A stretch of 26,437 nucleotides of DNA from CANCDA01 sp043757205 (lineage in GTDB: Bacteria; Pseudomonadota; Gammaproteobacteria; Burkholderiales; Burkholderiaceae_C): NCBI GenBank assembly GCA_043757205.1, contig JAYVPU010000138.1, positions 1 to 26,437 on the forward strand, read 5' to 3'. The stretch's first letter is position 1. Each line of letters opens with the position of its first letter. This document shows, piece after piece, positions 6,813 through 15,456 of the stretch. The position numbers were made by a program, and so were the translations under genes. The notes beneath the pieces are model-generated. The model did not search any database, was not told where the DNA came from, and worked only from the letters and a program-made list of their open reading frames with translations.

Positions 6813-7828
6813 AGGCGTTTCCCGGTGGCCGCGTCAAACCAGTGCAGCCGGTCGGCTCGCGCAGTGATGTGCAGGTTGGAGCCGATGGCGGGAACAATGC
6901 CTTGCTCTTCTTCAGTGCGCACGATGATTTGCTCGCCTTCCAGCCGGGTGTAGAGCAGGCGCTCGGCCCCCAGCATCTCCACCGCCTCGACCTGCACCGT
7001 CCAGCCCGCAGCAGTGGTCTGCGGTGTGATTTGCAGGTGCTCCGGTCGCACGCCCAAAATGGCCCCGACACGCCCGTGCGGCGCGCTGCGCAGCAGGTTC
7101 ATGGGGGGTGAGCCGATGAAGCTGGCGACAAAGGTGGAGGCGGGTCGGTGGTACACCTCCTCGGGCGTGCCGAACTGCTCCATCACGCCCGCGTTCATCA
7201 CGATCATGCGCTGCGCCAACGTCATGGCCTCGACCTGATCGTGCGTGACGAACAGCGATGTGATGCCGAGTTCGCGATGCAGTTTTTGAATCTCTAGCCG
7301 GGTTTGGGCGCGCAGTTTGGCGTCCAGGTTGGAGAGCGGCTCGTCGAACAAAAACACCTGCGGCTGACGCACGATGGCGCGCCCCATGGCCACGCGCTGG
7401 CGTTGGCCGCCGGAGAGTTCGCGCGGTTTGCGTTGCAGATAGGGGGCGAGTTCCAGAATCTCCGCCGCCTTGTCCACGCGCGCCTTGATTTCGTCTTTGG
7501 GCACCTTGGCAATCTTCAGGCCGTAGGCCATGTTGTCAAAGACGCTCATGTGCGGGTAAAGCGCGTAATTTTGGAACACCATGGCGATGTCGCGCTCAGC
7601 CGGTTCCAGTTGGTTGACCACACGGGGGCCGATGGAGATCTCACCCGAGGTGATTTCCTCGAGTCCGGCCACCATGCGCAGCAGGGTGGATTTTCCGCAG
7701 CCCGAGGGGCCGACGATGACGATGAATTCGCCGTCGGCGATGGCCGCGCTGACACCGTGGATGACGGGGTTGGCACTCTTGCCGTGGCCGTAGTGTTTGA
7801 AGACCTTGTTGAGCGTGATTGAAGCCAT
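6809..7828 (-). CDS. ugpC: sn-glycerol-3-phosphate ABC transporter ATP-binding protein UgpC
   Basis: This is the ATPase subunit that powers glycerol-3-phosphate import at the inner membrane. At 339 aa it is the standard size for the UgpC/MalK class. It has Walker A GPSGCGKST (40-48), the Q-loop at VFQNYALYPHMSV, signature LSGGQRQR (138-145), Walker B VFLFDEP with Glu163, D-loop SNLDAKLR, and switch His196 in VTHDQVE. A C-terminal regulatory TOBE/OB-type domain follows (about 240-339), containing GVRPEHL. The start overlaps the ugpE stop (TAATG) and the end overlaps the ugpQ start (ATGA), indicating tight operon coupling. MalK-like proteins serve several sugar importers; the UgpB, UgpA and UgpQ neighbours fix the substrate. 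Confidence 0.95.
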   Translation of the reverse strand: MASITLNKVFKHYGHGKSANPVIHGVSAAIADGEFIVIVGPSGCGKSTLLRMVAGLEEITSGEISIGPRVVNQLEPAERDIAMVFQNYALYPHMSVFDNMAYGLKIAKVPKDEIKARVDKAAEILELAPYLQRKPRELSGGQRQRVAMGRAIVRQPQVFLFDEPLSNLDAKLRAQTRLEIQKLHRELGITSLFVTHDQVEAMTLAQRMIVMNAGVMEQFGTPEEVYHRPASTFVASFIGSPPMNLLRSAPHGRVGAILGVRPEHLQITPQTTAAGWTVQVEAVEMLGAERLLYTRLEGEQIIVRTEEEQGIVPAIGSNLHITARADRLHWFDAATGKRL

Positions 7829-8691
7829 TATTTTTCCGTATCCACCAAGCCTTTAACAAACCATTTCTGCATCAACACCACCACAAGCGCGGGTGGCAGC
7901 ATGGCCAGAATGGCGGTGGCCATGACGACGTTCCACTGCATGTCTGAGTCGCCGCCAGAAATCATGCGCTTGATGCCGATGACCACCGGGTACATGTTCT
8001 CGTTGGTGGTGACCAGCAGGGGCCAGAGGTACTGGTTCCAGCCGTAGATGAACTGGATCACAAACAGCGCGGCGATGGAGGTGCGTGAGAGCGGCAGCAG
8101 CACGTCTTTGAAAAAGCGCAGGGGGCCTGCGCCATCCATGCGCGCCGCTTCCACCAGCTCTTCAGGTACGGTGAGGAAGAATTGCCGGAACAAAAACGTG
8201 GCCGTGGCCGAGGCAATCAGGGGGATGGTCAAGCCCGCATAGCTGTTGAGCATGCCCAGATCGGACACCACTTTGTAGGTGGGGCCTATGCGCACCTCGA
8301 CCGGCAGCATCAGGGTGATGAAGATGGACCAGAAGAAGAACATGCGAAACCGGAAACGAAAATAAACGATGGCAAAGGCGGACAGCATGGAGATGGAAAT
8401 CTTGCCGATGGCAATGATCAGTGCCGACACCAGGCTGACCAGCATCATCTGGCCAACTGGCGTTTTGGAGCCCGAACCGCCGCCAGTGCCGTTCCAGGCG
8501 GTGGAGTAGTTCTCCACCAGATGCGCGCCCGGCAGCAAGGGCATGGGGCTTTGCACAATGGCCTGCGAGGTTTGTGTGGAGGCGACAAAGGTCAGGTAGA
8601 GCGGGAAGGCCACGGCCAGCACGCCGATGATGAGCACGGCGTGGGCGAGCGCGTCCAGCCAGGGGCGGCGGTCAACCATGCTGAACCCCAT
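7828..8691 (-). CDS. ugpE: sn-glycerol-3-phosphate ABC transporter permease UgpE
   Basis: This is the second permease subunit of the glycerol-3-phosphate importer (287 aa, about six membrane segments, MalG-like). The first membrane span is AVLIIGVLAVAFPLYLTFVAS. The cytoplasmic EAA loop that docks on UgpC reads ELVEAARMDGAGPLRFFKD, followed by LPLSR. The C-terminus VLMQKWFVKGLVDTEK has the usual MalG/UgpE shape (W..GL..G-like). It begins 17 nt after ugpA and overlaps ugpC by one base. Nothing looks truncated. Confidence 0.94.
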   Translation of the reverse strand: MGFSMVDRRPWLDALAHAVLIIGVLAVAFPLYLTFVASTQTSQAIVQSPMPLLPGAHLVENYSTAWNGTGGGSGSKTPVGQMMLVSLVSALIIAIGKISISMLSAFAIVYFRFRFRMFFFWSIFITLMLPVEVRIGPTYKVVSDLGMLNSYAGLTIPLIASATATFLFRQFFLTVPEELVEAARMDGAGPLRFFKDVLLPLSRTSIAALFVIQFIYGWNQYLWPLLVTTNENMYPVVIGIKRMISGGDSDMQWNVVMATAILAMLPPALVVVLMQKWFVKGLVDTEK

Positions 8692-8708
8692 GAGAAAGCG
8701 CTTGCATA

Positions 8709-9590
8709 TCAGTAATTCACTTTCTTCTCAACAAAGCGGAATTGCACCACCGTCAGCAGTACGACGATCACCATCAGCACCACCGATTGCGCGGCTGAGC
8801 CACCCAAGTCCATGGCCTTGAAGCCGTCGTAATACACCTTGTAGACCAGGATGGCGGTGTCTTTGCCTGGGCCGCCCTGGGTGGCCGCGTCGATGATGGC
8901 AAAGGTGTCAAAGAAGGCATACACGATGTTGATGACCAGCAGGAAGAAGGTGGTGGGCGAGAGCAGTGGGAAAACAATCGTCCAAAAGCGTCGCCAGGCG
9001 CGCGCACCGTCAATGGCGGCGGCCTCGATCAGTGACTTGGGGATGGACTGCAAACCAGCCAGAAAAAACAGGAAGTTGTAGGAAATTTGTTTCCATACCG
9101 CCGCCATCACCACCAGGGTCATGGCATGGGTGCTGTTGAGCAGATGGTTCCAGTCCACGCCCATGGCGTTCAGGGCGTAAGAGACCACGCCCACACTGGG
9201 CGCGAACATGAACAGCCATAGCACCCCCGCCACGGCAGGGGCGACGGCATAGGGCCAGATCAGCAGGGTTTTGTAGAGGAGCGCGCCTTTGACAATGCGG
9301 TCGGCCATCACGGCCAGCAGCAGCGACAAGCTGATGCCGATCACCGCCACGGCGGTGGAAAAAATGGCCGTGGTGTAGAACGAGGCGAGGTAGGTGTCGT
9401 CGTTCCAGAGGTTGCGAAAGTTCTCCAGCCCGACCCATTCCACCGAGGTGCCAAAGGCGTCCGACTGCTGCACCGATTGCAGCAGGGCTTGCGCGGCGGG
9501 CCAGAAGAAAAACAGCGTGATGACGATGACCTGCGGGGCTAGCAGCAGCCAGGGTAACCAGCGGGAGTGGAAGACGACGCGTTTTTCCAT
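8709..9590 (-). CDS. ugpA: sn-glycerol-3-phosphate ABC transporter permease UgpA
   Basis: This is the first permease subunit (293 aa, MalF-like core without the large periplasmic loop). The N-terminus reads FHSRWLPWLLLAPQVIVITL, a short cytoplasmic lead and first membrane helix, typical of UgpA. The EAA loop SLIEAAAIDGARAWRRFWTI with FPLLSPT contacts UgpC. Ribosome-site quality is poor (GAGA about 10 nt upstream, no clear GGAG). The gene lies 373 bp downstream of ugpB, with two large fold-back elements in the gap, whereas the other junctions in this operon are 17 nt or overlapping. Expression of ugpA relative to ugpB may therefore be tuned by that gap. Confidence 0.94.
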   Translation of the reverse strand: MEKRVVFHSRWLPWLLLAPQVIVITLFFFWPAAQALLQSVQQSDAFGTSVEWVGLENFRNLWNDDTYLASFYTTAIFSTAVAVIGISLSLLLAVMADRIVKGALLYKTLLIWPYAVAPAVAGVLWLFMFAPSVGVVSYALNAMGVDWNHLLNSTHAMTLVVMAAVWKQISYNFLFFLAGLQSIPKSLIEAAAIDGARAWRRFWTIVFPLLSPTTFFLLVINIVYAFFDTFAIIDAATQGGPGKDTAILVYKVYYDGFKAMDLGGSAAQSVVLMVIVVLLTVVQFRFVEKKVNY

Positions 9591-9635
9591 TAGTGCTTGT
9601 CTCGGAATTCAAACGCACGGGTGCAGGTTTTTGTA

Positions 9636-9749
9636 CGCCTCGGCACTTGGGATAAGTGGCTCCGCGAATGTCCTCTGGCCTTCGGCCTCCCCCTTGATTT
9701 GGCAAAACCCCAAGTCCACGCTACGCCATTCACCCCAAGCGCCGAGGCG
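9636..9749. repeat. Large imperfect fold-back element in the ugpB-ugpA gap (element 1)
   Basis: The outer arms 9636-9651 (CGCCTCGGCACTTGGG) and 9734-9749 are complementary at 15 of 16 positions, and weaker pairing continues inward. The apex near 9677-9687 carries a GGCC-TTC-GGCC mini-hairpin. No credible protein is encoded. The structure resembles intergenic palindromic repeats (REP/BIME-like or a non-autonomous fold-back element), not an intrinsic terminator, because no U run follows. Confidence 0.65.
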
Positions 9750-9796
9750 GCGAGCATGGTGGGTGTGCGGCGGTTGAATACCCGCCACGTTGGCAC

Positions 9797-9890
9797 GATC
9801 AGGTCGGTGGCGCGCTCTGCGAAGCGACATCAAGGAGGAGCCCGAAGGGCGGGGGACAGTCGCGGAGCAGAGTGCGGTGCCGACCTGATC
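9797..9890. repeat. Large fold-back element in the ugpB-ugpA gap (element 2)
   Basis: The arms 9797-9828 and 9859-9890 pair at 25 of 32 positions, beginning with the perfect 11-bp block GATCAGGTCGG/CCGACCTGATC. The apical region holds a GCCC-GAA-GGGC mini-hairpin at 9840-9850. Together with element 1 it fills most of the 373-bp gap between ugpB and ugpA. Such elements in a polycistronic mRNA often protect the upstream message or reduce downstream expression. The remainder (9891-9963 and 9591-9635) shows nothing recognisable. Confidence 0.7.
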
Positions 9891-9963
9891 CCGCGAAGCA
9901 GCAGCCAGACACAGCGTGAACGAGAGATTGCAAGTCATCATTGCAGCAACGGCTAAAAGTTCA

Positions 9964-11280
9964 TCAGGACTTATTTGCTTTCTCAAACCGCACCAGCAAC
10001 TCGTTGCCGCGTTTGACGATGGAATCCAGCGCTTCTTGGGCGGTCTTCTTGCCACCCCAGACCTGCTCTAACTCTTCGTCCTCGATGGCGCGAATCTGCA
10101 CATAGTTGCCCAGACGGATACCGCGTGACTTGTCGGTGGTTTTGCGAATCATCTGGTTGACCGCCACGTCGGTGCCGGGGTTCTGCTTGTAAAAGCCTGA
10201 TTTCTCAGTCAGCTCGAACGCCGCCTTGGTGATGGGCAGGTAGCCCGTGCGCTTGTGGCTGGCGGACTGCACTTCGGGGCTGGAGAGGTAGTTGAAAAAG
10301 GTCGCCACGCCTTTGTATTCGGCCTGTTTTTTGCCCGCCATGACCCACAGGCTGCCACCACCAATGACGGTGTTTTGCGGTGCGCCCGGTACATCCGGGT
10401 AGTGCGGTAGGGGGGCCAGTCCGTAAGCGAACTTGGCGTTCTTGGCGACGTTACCGTAAAAGCCGGAGGAGGTGGTCATCATGGCGCATTCGCCGGAGAT
10501 GAAAGTGGGCTCGGGCACATTGCCCCGGCCCTTGTAAACAAACAGGCCCTGCTTGGCCATATTTGCCAGGTTCTCGATGTGGCGCACGTGCAGGGGTGAG
10601 TTGATCTTCATGCGGGCGTCCAGCCCACCCAAGCCGTTACCCTTGGTCGCGAACTCCACGTTGTGCCAGGCTGAGAAGCTCTCCAATTGCGTCCAGCCCT
10701 GCCATGAAATGGACAGGGGGCATTTGTGGCCGTTGGCCTTGAGCTTGGCGGCGGCCAACGCCACCTCTGGCCAAGTGCCAGGGGCCTTGTCGGGGTTCAG
10801 CCCTGCGGCCTTGAAGGCGTCTTTGTTGTAATAAAAAACCGTGGTCGAGCTGTTGAAGGGAAAGCTCAGCATCTGACCATTGGGTGCGGTGTAGTAGCCG
10901 GCTACGGCGGGCACGTAGGCCGCAGGGTCGAACTTGAACCCCGCATCGGTCATGACCTGGGTGACGGGCACGATGGCATTCTTGCTGGCCATCATGGTAG
11001 CGGTGCCGACCTCGAACACTTGCAGGATGTGAGGCGCATTGCCCGCGCGGAAAGCGGCCACGGCGGCCGTCATGGATTCGTCGTAACTGCCCTTGTAGGT
11101 GGGGACAATTTTGTAGTCTTTTTGCTTGGCGTTGAAGTCCTTGGCCAGGTCGTTGACCCACTCGCCGTTAACGGCAGTCATGGAATGCCACCATTGGACC
11201 TCGGTCTGGGCCTGGGCCGGGGTGAGTAAGGTGGCCATGAGGTTGACCATGAGGGCGGCTACGGTGAGTTGCAGTTTCAT
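9964..11280 (-). CDS. ugpB: sn-glycerol-3-phosphate periplasmic binding protein UgpB
   Basis: This is the periplasmic solute receptor that delivers glycerol-3-phosphate and glycerophosphodiesters to UgpAE. ATG at 11280 is chosen: it gives 438 aa, the same as E. coli UgpB by recall, a clear signal peptide (MKLQLTVAALMVNLMATLL, cleavage after AQA at residue 24) and an AGGAAA ribosome site. An upstream in-frame start at 11403 would put 41 unsuitable residues ahead of the signal. Family hallmarks include WWHSM, YKIVPTYKGSYDESM, APHILQVFEVGTATMMAS, PFNSSTTVFYYNKDAFK, SWQGWTQLESFSAW, TTSSGFYGN and GYLPITKAAFEL. It is the first gene of the ugp operon and is divergent from the FAD oxidoreductase gene. 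Confidence 0.96.
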   Translation of the reverse strand: MKLQLTVAALMVNLMATLLTPAQAQTEVQWWHSMTAVNGEWVNDLAKDFNAKQKDYKIVPTYKGSYDESMTAAVAAFRAGNAPHILQVFEVGTATMMASKNAIVPVTQVMTDAGFKFDPAAYVPAVAGYYTAPNGQMLSFPFNSSTTVFYYNKDAFKAAGLNPDKAPGTWPEVALAAAKLKANGHKCPLSISWQGWTQLESFSAWHNVEFATKGNGLGGLDARMKINSPLHVRHIENLANMAKQGLFVYKGRGNVPEPTFISGECAMMTTSSGFYGNVAKNAKFAYGLAPLPHYPDVPGAPQNTVIGGGSLWVMAGKKQAEYKGVATFFNYLSSPEVQSASHKRTGYLPITKAAFELTEKSGFYKQNPGTDVAVNQMIRKTTDKSRGIRLGNYVQIRAIEDEELEQVWGGKKTAQEALDSIVKRGNELLVRFEKANKS

Positions 11281-11441
11281 AGAGCGTTTCCTGGGTTCAA
11301 AGGGTTCAATGGGATTGAACTGATGTGTCAACCCGATTAAACCCCCGAAGAGGGCGCACCGGACTGCGGGCTTTCCATGAGGGAAGCATCGAAAATGCTG
11401 CACTGCGGTAATATCCCCTATCAGCTAAAAATCTTGGCTTT

Positions 11442-11469
11442 TGTCATGCCTGCGCCGGTGGGAATGACA
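11442..11469. repeat. Small palindrome of the TGTCAT...ATGACA type
   Basis: TGTCATGCC and GGGAATGACA form an imperfect hairpin (TGTCAT/ATGACA plus an inner CC/GG) around a GC-rich loop, in the divergent ugpB/FAD-oxidoreductase intergenic region. It looks like a degenerate copy of the short dispersed palindromes of the form GTCATTCCCGCG...CGGGAATGAC that are common in betaproteobacteria. A regulatory role is possible but not shown by the sequence. Confidence 0.45.
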
Positions 11470-11496
11470 CAAATCGATAGAACCTACAAAAGCTCA

Positions 11497-14400
11497 ATGA
11501 ACGCCCCGACCCCGCTTCACTTCCTTGCCGCCGCGCCCGGTGCCTTGCCGCACGCGCATGATCGCATTCGCGAAATCCCCTACAACTACACCTCGTTTTC
11601 TGACCGAGAGATCGTGATTCGACTGCTGGGCGCGCGCGCCTGGGAGTTGCTCAACCTGTTGCGCGGAGAACGCCACACCGGCCGCTCGTCGCGCATGCTG
11701 TACGAGGTGCTGGGCGATATCTGGGTGGTGCAGCGCAACTCTTACTTGCAGGACGATCTGCTGGACAACCCCAAGCGGCGGCGTTTGCTGGTGGATGCTT
11801 TGCACCACCGGCTGAATGAGGTGGAGAAGCGCCGCACCCCGCAGGACGACCCGGCGCGTGACGTGATGGTGGGCGAGTTGCTGGCCTCCGCCAGCCGCGC
11901 CGTGCAGGCGTTTGACGACTCGTTTGTCGAAGTGGCCGAACTGCGGCGCAAGACCCAGCGCGTGCTGGGCAAACTCACTGGCAAAGACAACATCAAGTTC
12001 GACGGCATGAGCCGCGTGGCGCACGTGACGGACGCCACCGATTGGCGTGTGGAAGTGCCGTTCGTGGTGCTTGCGCCCGACACCGAAGCGGAGATGGCGG
12101 GTCTGGTCAAAGGCTGTATCGACCTGGGCCTGACCATCATCGCGCGTGGCGGTGGCACTGGCTACACCGGCGGGGCTGTGCCCCTGACGTGGAAGAGTGC
12201 CGTCATCAACACCGAAAAGTTGGAGGCCATGAGCGAGGTCGAAATGATGACCCTGCCCGGCATGGATCGCCCCGTGGCCACGGTCTGGTCGGAGGCGGGC
12301 GTGGTGACGCAGCGCGTGGCGGATGCCGCCGAGCGCGCCGGTTATGTGTTTGCAGTGGACCCCACCTCGGCCGAGGCGTCCTGCATTGGCGGCAATATCG
12401 CCATGAATGCCGGTGGCAAGAAGGCGGTGCTGTGGGGCACGGCGCTGGACAACCTGGCCAGCTGGCGCATGGTCACGCCCGACGCGGGCTGGCTGGAAGT
12501 CACCCGTCTGAACCACAACATGGGCAAGATCCATGACGTGGACGTGGCCAGCTTTGAGCTGCAGTATTTCAAGGCCGACGGCAAGACCAAAGTACGTAGC
12601 GAGCGGCTTGACATCCCTGGCCCCTCGTTTCGCAAGGAGGGTCTGGGCAAGGATGTGACCGACAAATTCTTGAGCGGCCTGCCCGGGATTCAGAAAGAGG
12701 GCTGCGACGGTCTCATCACCAGTGCGCGCTGGGTGGTGCACCGCATGCCCACGCACACCCGCACCGTGTGCCTGGAGTTCTTTGGCCATGCGCGCGATGC
12801 GGTGCCCAGCATCGTGGAGATCAAGGACTTCATGTTTGCTGAAGTCAAGCGCTCGGACGTCTTGCTGGCGGGTCTGGAGCATCTGGACGACCGCTACCTC
12901 AAGGCGGTGGGCTATGCCACCAAATCCAAGCGCGGTGGCTTGCCCAAAATGGTGTTGTTTGGCGACATCGCCGGAGACGACGCCGACGCCGTGGCGCGCG
13001 CCACCAGCGAGGTGGTGCGCATTGCCAACTCGCGCAGTGGTGAGGGCTTTATCGCCATCAGCCCTGAGGCGCGCAAGAAGTTCTGGCTGGACCGCAAGCG
13101 CACGGCGGCGATTTCTCGCCATACCAACGCCTTCAAAATCAATGAAGACGTGGTTATTCCCCTGCCGCGCATGGCCGAGTACACCGACGGCATCGAGCGC
13201 ATCAACATCGAGCTGAGCCTGGCCAACAAGATCAAGCTGTGCGATGAGTTGGCGGAATTTTTCAGTCAAAGCACTTTGCCGCTGGGCAAGCGCGACGATG
13301 CCAATGACATCGACTCCGCTGAGCTGTTGCAAGACCGCGTGGCGCAGGCGCAGGCTCTGGTGGCCGAAGTGCGCGGCCTGTGGTCGGGCTGGTTGCAGGG
13401 GATTGAGACTTTGTTCCCGCAGTTGCAAGACCATTCCTTGCGCGCCAGCTGGAAAACTCAAGTCAGAGCGCCCTTGCAGGCCCTGTTCACCGGAGCTGAG
13501 TTTCTGCCGATTCTGGACGAGTGCAATGTCATTCACCAGCGTGTGCTCAAGGGGCGCGTGTGGGCCGCCTTGCACATGCATGCGGGTGACGGCAATGTGC
13601 ACACCAACCTGCCGGTCAACAGCGACGATTACGAGATGCTGCAAGCCGCGCACACGGCGGTCAAACGCATCATGGTGCTGGCGCGCTCCCTCGGTGGTGT
13701 GATTTCGGGTGAACACGGCATTGGCATCACCAAGCTGGAGTTCTTGACCGACGCGGAACTCAAGCCTTTTGCCGACTACAAGGCCAAGGTCGATCCTGAG
13801 GGACGTTTTAACAAGGGCAAACTGCTACGAAATCAGGAGCTGCCTACGCATTCATCTATTGATCTGCAGGCACAAAAAATCAATAAAACAGGGTTTGATG
13901 ACATCGCCTATGCCGACCTGACCAACGCCTACACGCCCAGCTTTGGGCTGATGGGCCATGAGTCCATCATCATGCAGCAGTCCGACATTGGCGCGATTGC
14001 CGACAGCGTGAAAGACTGCCTGCGCTGCGGCAAGTGCAAGCCGGTGTGCTCCACCCATGTGCCGCGTGCCAACTTGCTGTACAGCCCGCGCGACAAAATC
14101 CTGGCGACTTCTCTCTTGGTAGAGGCGTTTCTGTACGAAGAGCAGACCCGCCGTGGCATTTCGATCCGGCACTGGGAAGAGTTCGAGGACGTGGCCGATC
14201 ACTGCACCGTGTGCCACAAGTGCGTGACGCCTTGTCCGGTCAATATCGACTTTGGTGATGTTTCCATGAACATGCGCAACCTGCTGCGCAAAATGGGGCA
14301 GAAAACCTTCCGCCCCGGTAACGCCGCCGCCATGTTCTTCCTGAACGCGACCAACCCTGAGACCATCAAACTGATGCGCTCGGCCATGGTGGGCGTGGGC

Positions 14401-15444
14401 TTCAAGCTGCAGCGTCTGGCCAATCAGGTGCTGCGCGTGGCCGCCCGCAAGCAGACGGCCAAACCACCCGCCAGCGTGGGCAAGTCGCCTATCAAGTCGC
14501 AGGTGATTCACTTCATCAACAAAAAAATGCCGGGCGGCTTGCCCAAAAAAACAGCACGTGCGCTGCTGGACATTGAAGACAGCGACTACGTGCCCATCAT
14601 CCGCAACCCGAAGGACACCAATGCCGAGACGGAAGCGGTGTTTTACTTCCCCGGTTGCGGCTCGGAGCGCCTGTTCAGCCAAGTGGGCTTGGCCACGCAA
14701 GCCATGCTCTGGCATGCGGGGGTGCAAACGGTGCTGCCGCCGGGCTACCTGTGTTGCGGCTACCCGCAACGCGGCTCCGGCCAGCAGGACAAGGCCGACA
14801 AAATCATCACCGACAACCGTGTCCTGTTCCACCGTGTGGCCAACACGTTGAACTACCTGGACATCAAGACCGTGGTGGTGAGCTGCGGCACTTGTTATGA
14901 CCAGTTGCAGGGCTACGAGTTTGACAAAATCTTCCCCGATAGCCGCATCATCGACATCAACGAGTACCTGTTGGAGAAGGGCATCACCCTCGGTGACAAA
15001 GGTGCCTACCTCTACCATGACCCTTGCCACAGCCCCATGAAGCTGCAAGAGCCGATGAAGACCGTCAAAGCGCTATTAGGCGATCAGGTGCTGAAAAGCG
15101 AGCGTTGTTGCGGCGAGAGCGGCACACTGGGCGTGACCCGGCCGGATATCTCGACCCAGGTGCGTTTCCGCAAGGAGGAAGAACTCAAGCGGGACGAGGC
15201 GGCTTTGCGCGCACTCAAGCAAGACGGTGTTGCTGTGGTCGGCGAAAAAGACAACATCAAGATCCTTACCAGTTGCCCCAGCTGCCTGCAAGGTTTGTCG
15301 CGCTATGGCAATGATCTGAACAATGGCTTGTTGGAGGCCGACTACATCGTGGTCGAAATGGCGCGCAAAATCCTGGGTGAGCAGTGGCTGCCCGAGTATG
15401 TGCAAGCGGCCAATGCCGGTGGTATTGAACGAGTTTTAGTCTAG
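11497..15444 (+). CDS. DUF3683-type FAD-linked oxidase / Fe-S oxidoreductase, single chain
   Basis: This is a 1315-aa multidomain flavoprotein, probably a D-2-hydroxyacid (D-lactate/glycolate-like) dehydrogenase feeding electrons to the respiratory chain. In order: an N-terminal DUF3683-like region (about 1-180); an FAD-binding PCMH domain with RGGGTGYTGG (217 onward) and SCIGGNIAMNAGG; an FAD-oxidase C-terminal domain with HMHAGDGNVHTN and GGVISGEHGIG; two 4Fe-4S motifs (Cys841/844/847/851 and Cys903/906/909/913); and two CCG-type cysteine-rich domains (CCG at 1086-1088 and 1204-1206). This matches GlcD plus GlcF, or Dld-type modules, in one chain. ATG at 11497 is preferred because upstream in-frame starts add a non-conserved leader overlapping a palindrome. 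The DUF971 gene follows after 12 nt. Substrate is inferred from the family only. Confidence 0.88.
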   Translation: MNAPTPLHFLAAAPGALPHAHDRIREIPYNYTSFSDREIVIRLLGARAWELLNLLRGERHTGRSSRMLYEVLGDIWVVQRNSYLQDDLLDNPKRRRLLVDALHHRLNEVEKRRTPQDDPARDVMVGELLASASRAVQAFDDSFVEVAELRRKTQRVLGKLTGKDNIKFDGMSRVAHVTDATDWRVEVPFVVLAPDTEAEMAGLVKGCIDLGLTIIARGGGTGYTGGAVPLTWKSAVINTEKLEAMSEVEMMTLPGMDRPVATVWSEAGVVTQRVADAAERAGYVFAVDPTSAEASCIGGNIAMNAGGKKAVLWGTALDNLASWRMVTPDAGWLEVTRLNHNMGKIHDVDVASFELQYFKADGKTKVRSERLDIPGPSFRKEGLGKDVTDKFLSGLPGIQKEGCDGLITSARWVVHRMPTHTRTVCLEFFGHARDAVPSIVEIKDFMFAEVKRSDVLLAGLEHLDDRYLKAVGYATKSKRGGLPKMVLFGDIAGDDADAVARATSEVVRIANSRSGEGFIAISPEARKKFWLDRKRTAAISRHTNAFKINEDVVIPLPRMAEYTDGIERINIELSLANKIKLCDELAEFFSQSTLPLGKRDDANDIDSAELLQDRVAQAQALVAEVRGLWSGWLQGIETLFPQLQDHSLRASWKTQVRAPLQALFTGAEFLPILDECNVIHQRVLKGRVWAALHMHAGDGNVHTNLPVNSDDYEMLQAAHTAVKRIMVLARSLGGVISGEHGIGITKLEFLTDAELKPFADYKAKVDPEGRFNKGKLLRNQELPTHSSIDLQAQKINKTGFDDIAYADLTNAYTPSFGLMGHESIIMQQSDIGAIADSVKDCLRCGKCKPVCSTHVPRANLLYSPRDKILATSLLVEAFLYEEQTRRGISIRHWEEFEDVADHCTVCHKCVTPCPVNIDFGDVSMNMRNLLRKMGQKTFRPGNAAAMFFLNATNPETIKLMRSAMVGVGFKLQRLANQVLRVAARKQTAKPPASVGKSPIKSQVIHFINKKMPGGLPKKTARALLDIEDSDYVPIIRNPKDTNAETEAVFYFPGCGSERLFSQVGLATQAMLWHAGVQTVLPPGYLCCGYPQRGSGQQDKADKIITDNRVLFHRVANTLNYLDIKTVVVSCGTCYDQLQGYEFDKIFPDSRIIDINEYLLEKGITLGDKGAYLYHDPCHSPMKLQEPMKTVKALLGDQVLKSERCCGESGTLGVTRPDISTQVRFRKEEELKRDEAALRALKQDGVAVVGEKDNIKILTSCPSCLQGLSRYGNDLNNGLLEADYIVVEMARKILGEQWLPEYVQAANAGGIERVLV

Positions 15445-15456
15445 GAGTAATTTTTC

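Noticed and set aside
9797..9890. attC-like recombination site
   Set aside because: The fold-back lacks the RYYYAAC/GTTRRRY core boxes and sits inside an operon, so a REP-like repeat fits better.
11303..11331. Possible promoter for ugpB (TTGACA at 11331-11326 on the minus strand)
   Set aside because: No -10-like hexamer lies 16-18 bp downstream, and no convincing Pho box was found, so phosphate control is not claimed.
11281..11403. Upstream-extended start for ugpB
   Set aside because: It adds 41 residues before a clear signal peptide; the ATG at 11280 has a good ribosome site and gives the usual length.
11494..13716. Long minus-strand open frame (740 codons) opposite the FAD/Fe-S oxidoreductase
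   Set aside because: It is a shadow of a GC-rich gene; composition is His/Gln/Arg-rich with no domain, while the plus strand has full catalytic motifs.
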